From Microbispora corallina (lineage in GTDB: Bacteria; Actinomycetota; Actinomycetes; Streptosporangiales; Streptosporangiaceae), in contig NZ_BOOC01000002.1 in assembly GCF_016863035.1 (NCBI RefSeq), positions 62,001-126,000 of the forward strand: a stretch of DNA of 64,000 nt, written 5' to 3'. Position numbers and translations under genes: made by a program. Position 1 is the stretch's first letter; each line of letters starts with the position of its first letter. The notes beneath the pieces were generated by a model that saw only the letters and a program-made list of their open reading frames with translations, had not been told where the DNA came from and searched no databases. Shown here piece by piece: positions 54,687-62,509 of the stretch.

Positions 54687-56609
54687 TCAGGCCCCGGTCG
54701 CGCGTTCCCGCAACACGCGTCGCTGCTGCTCCAGGGCCACGAGCTCGCCGAAGAGACGGTTGTACTCCTGCTGTTCGTCGACCGGGTTGAGACGTTGGAG
54801 ACGCGACTTCACCTGGATCACCGCACGGCCCACGGCGGTCTCCTGCAATTTCGCGAGAACGGCCGTGCCGTATCGCTCCTCGCCGCTCACGTCGGCGCGC
54901 AGCGCCTCGACGGCGAACCGCGTGACGAGCGACGGCAGGTCGATTCCCGGCTCTCCCTGCGCCGGGGTCTCCGCCGCCTGGACGAGCAGCCGGTCGACCC
55001 ATTCACGGCCGCCCGGGCCGCCGGAGGCGGTGCCGCCCGCCGCCATGATCAGCTCGTGCAGCGCGACGTGCTCGGGCCGGGTGAAGGTGCCGGGGCCGAG
55101 CGCGTCGAACTCCGGGCCGAGCAGGGCAGGCCGCTGGACGGCGAGCTTGAGCGCCTCGGCCTCCAGCCGTATGGCGGGGTCGGGCGGCTCCTGCCGGGCC
55201 GGCGCGGGAGGCGCGGCGGCCCCCGGCCTGCCCGGGCGGGCCGCGGCCTGCTGCCCCGGGCCTCGCTGCGGACCGCGCTGCAGGCCGGCGACCTGCTGGA
55301 TGCGCTGGATGACGAACCCCTCGTCCATGAAGCCGAGCCAGCGGTCGAGGTCGACGAGGTAGGCCTTGCGCAGGCCGGGGTCCTTGATGGAGGCGACGAC
55401 CGGGGCGGCGGCGTCCAGCGCGGCGAGCCGTCCCTCGTTGGTGTTCAGGTCGTAGCGGGACAGCACGCTGCGGATGGCGAAGGCGAACAGCGGCTCGCGC
55501 CCCGCGATGAGGTCGCGCACGGCCGCGTCGCCGTGCTTGACCCGCAGGTCGCAGGGGTCGAGGCCGTCGGGCTGGATCGCGACGAAGGTCTGCGTGACGA
55601 ACTTCTGCTCGTCCTGGAACGCCCGCAGCGCGGCCTTCTGCCCGGCGGAGTCGCCGTCGAAGGTGAAGATGACCTCGCCGCGGAACTCGGCCTGGTCGAG
55701 CAGCAGCCGGCGCAGGACCTTGATGTGGTCCTCCCCGAACGACGTGCCGCAGGTGGCGACCGCGGTCGGGACGCCGGCCAGGTGGCAGGCCATCACGTCG
55801 GTGTACCCCTCGACGATGACGGCCTGGGACCGCCGCGCGATCTCCCGCTTGGCCAGGTCGACGCCGTACAGCACGGAGCTCTTGTGGTAGATCGGGCTCT
55901 CGGGCGTGTTGAGATATTTCGGGCCGTCGTCGGAGTCGAGCAGCTTGCGCGCCCCGAAACCGATGACGTCGCCGGTGATGTCGCGGATCGGCCAGACGAG
56001 CCGGCCGCGGAAGCGGTCGACCGGCCCGCGGCGGCCCTCCCGGGCGAGCCCGCCCTTGATCAGCTCCTGCGAGGTGAAGCCCCGGGCCATGAGGTGGCGG
56101 GACAGGGCCTCCCACTCGGCGGGGGCGTATCCCACCCCGAAGTGCTCGGCGTCGGCCCGCTCGAAGCCCCGCTCCGACAGGAACCGCCGCCCCGGCGCCG
56201 CATCGGGCGTGGCGAGCTGGGCGGCGTAGAACTCGGCGGCGGCCTTGTGGGCCTCGATCAGGCGCAGCCGCTCTCCCTGCTCGCGCCCCGGCACGTAGCC
56301 GCCCTGCTCGTACCTGAGCTGGATGCCGGCCCGCTGGGCGAGCCGCTCCACGGCCTCGGTGAAGGTCAGGTTCTCGATCTTGCGGACGAACGTGATGACG
56401 TCGCCGCCCTCGGCGCAGCCGAAGCAGTAGTAGTAGCCCCGGGCCGGCGTGACGTTGAACGAGGGCGACTTCTCGTCGTGGAACGGGCACAACCCCTTGA
56501 GGTTGCCCCCGCCCGCGTTGCGCAACTGGATGTGCTCGCCGACGACGTCGGCGATCGGCGAGCGCTCCCGCACGAGCGCGATGTCCTCGTCACTTATCCG
56601 CCCTGCCAC
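54687..56609 (-). CDS. dnaG: DNA primase
   Basis: This is a 640-residue primase from a GTG at 56609 (VAGRISDEDIALVRERSPIADVV). The zinc-binding CHC2 domain has Cys41, His44, Cys62 and Cys65 (CPFHDEKSPSF ... YYCFGCAEGGD). The TOPRIM core has 'AVIVEGYTDVMACHLAG' and 'EVIFTFDGDSAGQKAALRAF'. A Pro/Ala/Gln-rich linker (about 420-460) precedes the C-terminal helicase-binding domain. It synthesises RNA primers at the replication fork. It is 134 bases upstream of the rpoD gene on the same strand, the usual linkage. Confidence 0.96.
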   Translation of the reverse strand: MAGRISDEDIALVRERSPIADVVGEHIQLRNAGGGNLKGLCPFHDEKSPSFNVTPARGYYYCFGCAEGGDVITFVRKIENLTFTEAVERLAQRAGIQLRYEQGGYVPGREQGERLRLIEAHKAAAEFYAAQLATPDAAPGRRFLSERGFERADAEHFGVGYAPAEWEALSRHLMARGFTSQELIKGGLAREGRRGPVDRFRGRLVWPIRDITGDVIGFGARKLLDSDDGPKYLNTPESPIYHKSSVLYGVDLAKREIARRSQAVIVEGYTDVMACHLAGVPTAVATCGTSFGEDHIKVLRRLLLDQAEFRGEVIFTFDGDSAGQKAALRAFQDEQKFVTQTFVAIQPDGLDPCDLRVKHGDAAVRDLIAGREPLFAFAIRSVLSRYDLNTNEGRLAALDAAAPVVASIKDPGLRKAYLVDLDRWLGFMDEGFVIQRIQQVAGLQRGPQRGPGQQAAARPGRPGAAAPPAPARQEPPDPAIRLEAEALKLAVQRPALLGPEFDALGPGTFTRPEHVALHELIMAAGGTASGGPGGREWVDRLLVQAAETPAQGEPGIDLPSLVTRFAVEALRADVSGEERYGTAVLAKLQETAVGRAVIQVKSRLQRLNPVDEQQEYNRLFGELVALEQQRRVLRERATGA

Positions 56610-56780
56610 GCTCGCGAGTCTAGAGCGTGGGGACGACACGTTGAGCTGCGCCCGTCTCATCGGCATCACGGATGAGATCGGTCCACCACGGTACGGATAC
56701 GACTTTCGCCAACTGGTCGTGACGAATGCGATCGTCCCGGTAAAAAGGACAGGTTCGGTAATGTCGACCAGGTGGAGATC

Positions 56781-57596
56781 ATGCGATCGGGGAGACTGGC
56801 CGCCCTCGCGGGCGCCACGTGCCTGGCCGCCTCGTGCGGCGCGCCCGCCGGGGTGGCCGGTGTGAGCACGCTGCCGCCCTCGCCTCCGGTGCCCGTCGCC
56901 GGGCATCCGTCCCCGGGCGGGATCGTTCCGCCCCCGGCCGAGGACCCGGTACGGGTGCCTCCGCCGAAGCTGTCGCCCTACACCTACGCCTTCCCGGTGA
57001 AGGGGTGCCGGGTGTCCTACTCCCGGAAGCTGCTGGTGCTGCCGAAGACCACGATCTGGGCGGGCCGGGGGTGCGCCTTCGTCTCGCCCGTGGACGGCGT
57101 GGTGACCGAGGTGAACGTCCGGAACCAGTGGACGCCGTCCACCGACCGCGGGGCGGACCGCGAGGGCCGCTTCGTCACCGTGAAGGGCGAGGACGGCGTG
57201 CTGTACCTGGGCGGCCACCTCGACTCGGTCGAGGACGCCGTGCGGGTGGGCGCGAAGGTGAAGGCGGGGCAGCTTCTCGGCAGGGTGGGCAACTCGGGGA
57301 ACGCCCGCGACACCGCGCCCAACCTCTACTTCGCGATGTCGTGGCCGGCGCCGCCGCAGTACTGGTGGATCCGCCGCGGCATGGTGCCGCCGTGGACCTA
57401 CCTGGACTCCTGGGACGACGGCAACCGGACCCTGTCGCCGCGCAAGGAGACCCTGGCGCTGCGTAAGCGGCTTGGCACGCTCCCGGCCTGCGTCCAGTTG
57501 TGCGCCTCCAAGCCGGGCTCTCCGCAGAAGGAGCAGGAGACCAAGCCGCCGAAGAAGGCCGACCCCGACGACACGCGGGTGGTCGTGCCCCTGTAG
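56781..57596 (+). CDS. Degenerate M23/LytM-like lipoprotein
   Basis: This is a 271-residue lipoprotein (lipobox LAASC, residues 18-22) with a ribosome site GGAG just before ATG 56781. A Pro-rich stalk (about 25-70) leads to a LytM-type beta-sheet domain: 'YAFPVKGCRVSYSRKLLVLPKTTIWAGRGCAFVSPVDGVVTEV' and 'YLGGHLDSVEDAVRVGAKVKAGQLLGRVGNSGNARDTAPNLYFAM'. In active M23 peptidases the last motif is HxH; here it is NLYFAM, and the first His/Asp pair is also absent. It is probably a non-catalytic cell-wall activator or binder. Confidence 0.78.
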   Translation: MRSGRLAALAGATCLAASCGAPAGVAGVSTLPPSPPVPVAGHPSPGGIVPPPAEDPVRVPPPKLSPYTYAFPVKGCRVSYSRKLLVLPKTTIWAGRGCAFVSPVDGVVTEVNVRNQWTPSTDRGADREGRFVTVKGEDGVLYLGGHLDSVEDAVRVGAKVKAGQLLGRVGNSGNARDTAPNLYFAMSWPAPPQYWWIRRGMVPPWTYLDSWDDGNRTLSPRKETLALRKRLGTLPACVQLCASKPGSPQKEQETKPPKKADPDDTRVVVPL

Positions 57597-57612
57597 GAGG
57601 CGCCGATCGGCT

Positions 57613-58041
57613 TCACGGAAAGCCCGGCGCGAGGGCGGACAGCGTGCGCAGGGCGCGCAGGAACGGCTCCCTGTCCTCCTCCGCCAGCCGGGCCAGCACC
57701 CGTTCCTCCATGGCCCGGATGCCCCTCCGCGCGGCATCCCGCACGCGGCGTCCCTCCGGCGTGAGCGACAGCAGGCGGGCGCGCCGGTCGCCCGGGTCGG
57801 GCACGCGGTCGATCAGGCCCCGGCCCTGCAGGCCGTCGAGCACGGCGATGATCCGCGTCTTGTCGGCCCCGATCGACTCGGCCAGCGCGGCCTGCGTCCG
57901 CAGCGGCCGGTCGCCGAGCGCCAGCAGCACCACGTAGGCCCACATCGTCAGGCCGTGCTCCGCCAGCACGGGCCGCTCGGCCTCCACCAGAGCCCGGCTC
58001 AGCGTCTCCGTCATCGCGGCCAGGTCGGGACGGTCTCGCAC
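57613..58041 (-). CDS. MarR-family transcriptional regulator
   Basis: This is a 142-residue regulator with GTG start. 'YVVLLALGDRPLRTQAALAESIGADKTRIIAVLDGLQGRGLIDRVPDPGDRRARLLSLTPEGRRV' is the winged helix with its DRR wing. It lies 77 bases from a divergent MDMPI/DinB gene, sharing the inverted-repeat site at 58068. Likely represses that gene and itself, released by a small phenolic or oxidant. Confidence 0.92.
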   Translation of the reverse strand: MRDRPDLAAMTETLSRALVEAERPVLAEHGLTMWAYVVLLALGDRPLRTQAALAESIGADKTRIIAVLDGLQGRGLIDRVPDPGDRRARLLSLTPEGRRVRDAARRGIRAMEERVLARLAEEDREPFLRALRTLSALAPGFP

Positions 58042-58067
58042 CCGTCACAGCGTACGCGTTGGCAAAT

Positions 58068-58102
58068 GATAAGCATGCGCATACGATAGGCGCCTGCTTA
58101 TC
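58068..58102. promoter_or_regulatory. Candidate MarR operator in divergent promoter
   Basis: GATAAGC (58068-58074) and GCTTATC (58096-58102) form a 7-bp inverted repeat with a 21-base spacer, in an A/T-rich patch between the two divergent starts. The inner sequence has ATGCGCAT, itself palindromic. Confidence 0.5.
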
Positions 58103-58118
58103 TTCTGCGGGAGGCGTA

Positions 58119-58754
58119 ATGGACATACGGGACCTGGACCGGCGGGCCGTCCTCGACAGCGTGGCGATGGTCACGCGGATCGGGGCGGGCGATCTCGCCC
58201 GCCCCACGCCGTGCGCCGGGTGGACACTGGCCGACCTGCTCGGGCACATGACGGCCCAGCACCACGGCTTCGCGGCGGCCGCCGAGGGCACGGGGGCGGA
58301 TCGGGAGGCCTGGCGGGTCCGCCCGCTCGGGGAGGACCCGCCTGCCGCCTACGCCGCGGCCGCCGAGCGGGTGACCGCGGCGTTCGCCGCGGAGGGGGTG
58401 TTCGGCCGCCGGTTCGCCCTGCCCGAGTTCGGGGAGGAGGCGGTGTTCCCCGCGGCGCAGGCCATGGGGTTCCACTTCATCGACTACCTCGTGCACACCT
58501 GGGACGTGGCGCGGTCGCTCGGGACCGTGTACGAGCCCGAGCCCGGCCTGGCGGAGGCCTGCCGCCCGCTCGCCCTGGCCGTGCCGGACGGGCGGGCGCG
58601 CCTGGTGCCGGGGGCGGCGTTCCGGCCGGCGCTGCGCGCTCCAGCCGGGGCGTCGCCGTTCGCCGAGATCCTCGCGTTCCTCGGCCGCTCCCCCATATGG
58701 GACCCCGTCGCCCACCCCGCCCCGGGCCGGAGCACGGACTCCGAATTCCAGTAG
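58119..58754 (+). CDS. TIGR03086-type metal-binding (mycothiol-dependent DinB) protein
   Basis: This is a 211-residue protein from ATG 58119, preceded by GGGAGGCG. 'VARPTPCAGWTLADLLGHMTAQHHGFAAAA' has the metal-site His of the MDMPI N-terminal domain. 'MGFHFIDYLVHTWDVARSLG' gives the second His pair. This family is tied to mycothiol chemistry. It is divergent from and probably controlled by the MarR regulator; a detoxification role is likely. Confidence 0.87.
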   Translation: MDIRDLDRRAVLDSVAMVTRIGAGDLARPTPCAGWTLADLLGHMTAQHHGFAAAAEGTGADREAWRVRPLGEDPPAAYAAAAERVTAAFAAEGVFGRRFALPEFGEEAVFPAAQAMGFHFIDYLVHTWDVARSLGTVYEPEPGLAEACRPLALAVPDGRARLVPGAAFRPALRAPAGASPFAEILAFLGRSPIWDPVAHPAPGRSTDSEFQ

Positions 58755-58945
58755 ACCGGCCCCGGCCGCCGCCCGCGCCGTCCGCCGCGGCGGGGGCGCC
58801 GGCCGCGACCAGGACGACCGCGTCCCCCTACGGCGTCCGCCTACTGCGAGGGCCGTAGGAGCCGCGAAGGTACTGCGCGTGCGGTAGCCGGCCGATCCTC
58901 CTCGCGCAGGAGTCGCCCGTGCCGGCCTCCGGTTAGGGTGCGCGC

Positions 58946-60073
58946 ATGAGCACAGGACGGTTCGCTGTCCGCGCCGGTGCCGGAGACTGGGCGATCGCGG
59001 TCTGCGTGGCCGCGACGCTGCTGTTCACCGGGCTGTCCGGGCGGCACTCCGCCACGAACCTCGACCTGCCCGGCTACGCGCTGCTGGCGGCCGGCGGCCT
59101 GGCGCTGGGCGCGCGCCGCCGCGCGCCGGTTTTCGTCCTGGCCGTCACCGGGCTGTGCGCGGTGGGGTACCAGGCCGCCGGTTTCGACGTTCCCGCCGTC
59201 GCGTACCTGTTCGCGGTGTACGGGGCCGTGCGGGCGGGACACCGCACCACCACAGTGGCGGTGAGCGTGATCATGCTGGCCGTTCTCCCACTCGCGGCGC
59301 TGGCCTCGGGCCTGCACGACCTGGGCGCGGCCTTGGCGCAGGCCCGAGGCGCCCTCGAGCTGGCCTGGCTGATCGCCGCCGGCGCCGCGGGGGAGGCTCT
59401 GCGGCAGGCCGAACGGCGGGCGGACGAGGCCGAGCGCACCCGGGAGGAGACCGCGCGGCGCCGCGCCGACGAGGAGCGGCTGCACATCGCGCGGGAGCTG
59501 CACGATTCGCTCACCCACCAGATCTCGGTCATCAAGGTGCAGGCCGAGGTCGCCGTTCACCTGGCCCGCAAGCGCGGTGAGAAGGTGCCGGACGCCCTGC
59601 TGGCGATCCAGGAGGCCGGGCGGGAGGCGATGCGGGAGCTGCGCGCCGCCCTGGAGGCGCTGCGCGACGACGGCACGGGCCCGCCGCGCGGCCTCGACCA
59701 CGTGCCGGAGCTGGTGAAACGGGCCCGTACGAGCGGGCTGGACACGACGCTGACGATCGGAGGACGGCGATGCGATCTGCCGGCGGCCGTGGACCGGACC
59801 GCCTATCGCATCGTCCAGGAGTCGCTCACCAACATCGCCCGCCACGCGGCCGCCACCACCGCCTCGATCCGGATCGACTACCGTCCTGACGCCCTCGCCG
59901 TACGGGTGGACGACGACGGCACGGCCGCGCCGGGCACCGTCCCGATGCCCGGCATCGGACTGCTCGGGATGCACGAACGCGTCGCCGCCCTCGGCGGCCG
60001 GCTGCGGGCAGAACCCCGCGACGAGGGCGGCTTCACCGTCCAGGCCGAGCTTCCGATAGGCAGCACGCCGTGA
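58946..60073 (+). CDS. NarL-type sensor histidine kinase (HisKA_3), orphan
   Basis: This is a 375-residue kinase. Four or five N-terminal membrane helices (e.g. DWAIAVCVAATLLFTGLSG, AVSVIMLAVLPLAALASGL) form the sensor. 'IARELHDSLTHQISVIKVQAEVAV' is the H-box of the HisKA_3 group. 'AYRIVQESLTNIARHAAATTASIRI' and 'GIGLLGMHERVAALGGRL' are the ATPase N- and G-boxes. Such kinases normally precede a LuxR-type response regulator; none follows here, since dgt lies convergent. The regulator must be elsewhere or lost. Confidence 0.9.
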   Translation: MSTGRFAVRAGAGDWAIAVCVAATLLFTGLSGRHSATNLDLPGYALLAAGGLALGARRRAPVFVLAVTGLCAVGYQAAGFDVPAVAYLFAVYGAVRAGHRTTTVAVSVIMLAVLPLAALASGLHDLGAALAQARGALELAWLIAAGAAGEALRQAERRADEAERTREETARRRADEERLHIARELHDSLTHQISVIKVQAEVAVHLARKRGEKVPDALLAIQEAGREAMRELRAALEALRDDGTGPPRGLDHVPELVKRARTSGLDTTLTIGGRRCDLPAAVDRTAYRIVQESLTNIARHAAATTASIRIDYRPDALAVRVDDDGTAAPGTVPMPGIGLLGMHERVAALGGRLRAEPRDEGGFTVQAELPIGSTP

Positions 60074-60101
60074 TCCCCGTCCCGCCGGGCGGCCTCACAG
60101 G

Positions 60102-61454
60102 TCACCAGGACTGGCGGCGGCCCCAGGACGTGACCCGGGACGGCACGGCCCGGCCGGCCGGCGGCGCGGACGCCAGGCGGCGGTGCCAGGCCATGGCGGA
60201 GGCGTCGGTGAGCGAGGCGATCTGGTCCACGACCGCGCGCAGCCGGGCGGCGTCGTCGGGCGCGTTCGCGAAGTCGGCCCGCAGGGCCGGCTCGAGCGTC
60301 TCCGGCGCGCCCTGGACGATCAGCGCGCCCAGCTCGGCGATCAGCTCGCGCTGCCGCGCCTGGGTGGCGTGGTGGTCCTCCCGGGACATCACGTAGCGGC
60401 CGGTGACACCCTTGAGCAGCGCGCACTCCAGCCGGGTGAGGCGGGGCACGACCAGGTCGGCCGAGTAGCGGCCGTCCGCCTCGTCGTGCGACCGCGGCCC
60501 CGCCAGGGCACGGTCCCCGTACGCCTCCCGGGTGGCGTCCTGCGCGGAGCGGCAGAAGCGGCCGATGAGCGCACTGGTGAGGCGCTTGAGGGCGGCCAGG
60601 TCGACGAGCCCGGCGTCGAACCGGCCCGGCCACAGCGGCCCGGCGACCAGCCGGGCGAAGATCTCGGCCAGCTCGTTCAGATCGGCGTCGGGGACGTACC
60701 AGGCCCGGGCGAGCCGGCACACCTCCAGGCGCTCCTCCGGGTCGCGCAGCTCGGCCGCCGTGACGTACCCCGACAGCAGCGCGTCCTCCAGGTCGTGGAC
60801 GGAGTAGGCCACGTCGTCGGCCCAGTCCATGATCTGCGCCTCGAAGCTCAGCCGGCGCTCGGGGGCGCCCTCCCTCACCCAGGCGAAGACGCCCAGGTCG
60901 TCCGGGTAGACGCAGTACGGCTGGCCCTCGCCGGCCTGGGGGACGCCCGGGAGCCGGCAGGTCGAGGCGGCCCACGGATACTTGCAGACCGCGTCGAGCG
61001 ACGCCCGGGTCAGGTTGAGCCCGGCGCTGCGGCCGTCCTCGGTGACGACCTTGGCCTCCAGCCGGGTCAGCAGCCGCAGGTTCTGCGCGTTGCCCTGGAA
61101 CCCGCCGCACGGCCGCGCGAGCTCGTCGAGCGCCGCCTCGCCGTTGTGCCCGAACGGCGGGTGGCCGAGGTCGTGGGCGAGGCAGGCCGTCTCCACGAGG
61201 TCGGGGTCGCGGCCGAGGACCTTGCCCATCTCCCGCCCGATCTGGGCGCACTCCAGCGAGTGGGTGAGCCGGGTGCGGGGGCTGTGCAGGCTGGAGTAGT
61301 CGGCGGGGGTCACCACCTGGGTCTTGGCGGCCAGGCGGCGCAGCGAGGCGCTGTGGAGCACCCGGGCCCGGTCTCGCTCGAACGCGCTCCGCTCGGGGTC
61401 TCCCGGCGGCTCCGGCACCCATCGTGCCTGGTCGTGCTCGTCATAGCGGGCCAT
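60102..61454 (-). CDS. dgt: dGTPase (deoxyguanosinetriphosphate triphosphohydrolase)
   Basis: This is a 450-residue HD-domain protein from ATG 61454, preceded by AAGGAGGACC. HD ligands are His65 (RLTHSLECAQIGREMG), His94-Asp95 (CLAHDLGHPPFGHNGE) and the Asp in 'QIMDWADDVAYSVHD'. It hydrolyses dGTP to deoxyguanosine and triphosphate. The C-terminal Pro/Arg-rich 20 residues are non-conserved. It is upstream of the dnaG-rpoD block but separated from it by inserted genes. Confidence 0.94.
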   Translation of the reverse strand: MARYDEHDQARWVPEPPGDPERSAFERDRARVLHSASLRRLAAKTQVVTPADYSSLHSPRTRLTHSLECAQIGREMGKVLGRDPDLVETACLAHDLGHPPFGHNGEAALDELARPCGGFQGNAQNLRLLTRLEAKVVTEDGRSAGLNLTRASLDAVCKYPWAASTCRLPGVPQAGEGQPYCVYPDDLGVFAWVREGAPERRLSFEAQIMDWADDVAYSVHDLEDALLSGYVTAAELRDPEERLEVCRLARAWYVPDADLNELAEIFARLVAGPLWPGRFDAGLVDLAALKRLTSALIGRFCRSAQDATREAYGDRALAGPRSHDEADGRYSADLVVPRLTRLECALLKGVTGRYVMSREDHHATQARQRELIAELGALIVQGAPETLEPALRADFANAPDDAARLRAVVDQIASLTDASAMAWHRRLASAPPAGRAVPSRVTSWGRRQSW

Positions 61455-61665
61455 TGGTCCTCCTTGCCTCACCGCTTGTGCGACGCCTCCCTCCGGCCGT
61501 CCCCGGCAGCGGGGAATGGAGCGTACCCGCGTTCGTCCCGTCTCACGACACTCGATTCGCGGTAGTGGTGAAATACACCTCTTCGTCCCTCTTGTCGCCA
61601 CCCCTGGCATGAGTGATACTCGGCTTTCCTCGGACACTCTGGGAACTCCCCGAGAAGGAGCCCTG

Positions 61666-62490
61666 GTGGTGGATCACGAGCTCACGGAGGTCCTCCGATC
61701 GGGGCCCTTCGAGCACGCCCTGCGGGCCGCCATCCGCGCCCGGGGGCTGAGCCTCGACCGCCTGCACGCCCGGCTGCGCGAGCGCGGCGTCCGGGTGAGC
61801 CTGTCGAGCCTAAGCTACTGGCAGCGCGGCCGGTCGCGTCCCGAGCGGCCCGCGTCCCTCGCGGCCGTCCGGGAGCTGGAGGCCATCCTCGCCCTGCCCG
61901 ACTACTCCCTGATCGGCCTGCTCGGGCCGCCCCGGCCCCGCGGCGGGCTCGCTCAGCGGGCCCGCGACCCGCTCGCCGTCCTCAGCCACCACGAGCAGGT
62001 GACGGTGGACCCCGAGCGCGGACGGCACCGGGCGCACGCGCGCACCGTCCTCCGGGCGACCGTCCCGGGGGTGGACCGCCATCTGGTCGCGCTGCCGCCC
62101 GGCGCGACGCTCCTGCGGGCCGAGTACTGCCGGGTCGGGCGCAGCAGCGCGGACGAGACCGGCACCGGGCTGCTCACCGAGCTGATCTTCGACAGGCCGC
62201 TCGCCGCCGGGGAGACCCACGTCGCCGAGTACTGGGCGGCGTTCTCCCCCGCCGCGCCGCGGGCCGACCGGCACGAACGGCGGATCCGGGTCCCCGTGGG
62301 CCAGGACCTCGTGCAGGTCAGGTTCAAGGGCGCCCGCCTGCCCGTCCGGTGCTTCCACACCTGGTCCCCGGACGCCTCGGCCCCGCCGCGGGACGCGGGC
62401 GAGCTGCGCGTCGACGCGTTCGGCGCCGCGCACCTGCTCGACACCGACGTGCGGCCGGGCGTCCGGGGGATCCGGTGGGAGTGGGTGTAG
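61666..62490 (+). CDS. XRE-like (helix-turn-helix) regulatory protein
   Basis: This is a 274-residue protein. The GTG at 61666 is chosen because AAGGAG (61655-61660) lies just upstream; an ATG at 61609 would add 19 residues. 'GPFEHALRAAIRARGLSLDRLHARLRERGVRVSLSSLSYWQRGRSRPERP' is an extended helix-turn-helix region. 'PLAVLSHHEQVTVDPERGRHRAHARTVLRA' and later beta-rich sequence suggest an effector half. It is divergent from dgt. The effector is unknown; the family recurs in actinomycetes. Confidence 0.72.
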   Translation: MVDHELTEVLRSGPFEHALRAAIRARGLSLDRLHARLRERGVRVSLSSLSYWQRGRSRPERPASLAAVRELEAILALPDYSLIGLLGPPRPRGGLAQRARDPLAVLSHHEQVTVDPERGRHRAHARTVLRATVPGVDRHLVALPPGATLLRAEYCRVGRSSADETGTGLLTELIFDRPLAAGETHVAEYWAAFSPAAPRADRHERRIRVPVGQDLVQVRFKGARLPVRCFHTWSPDASAPPRDAGELRVDAFGAAHLLDTDVRPGVRGIRWEWV

Positions 62491-62509
62491 GCCCGCTCCC
62501 ACCGGCCGG

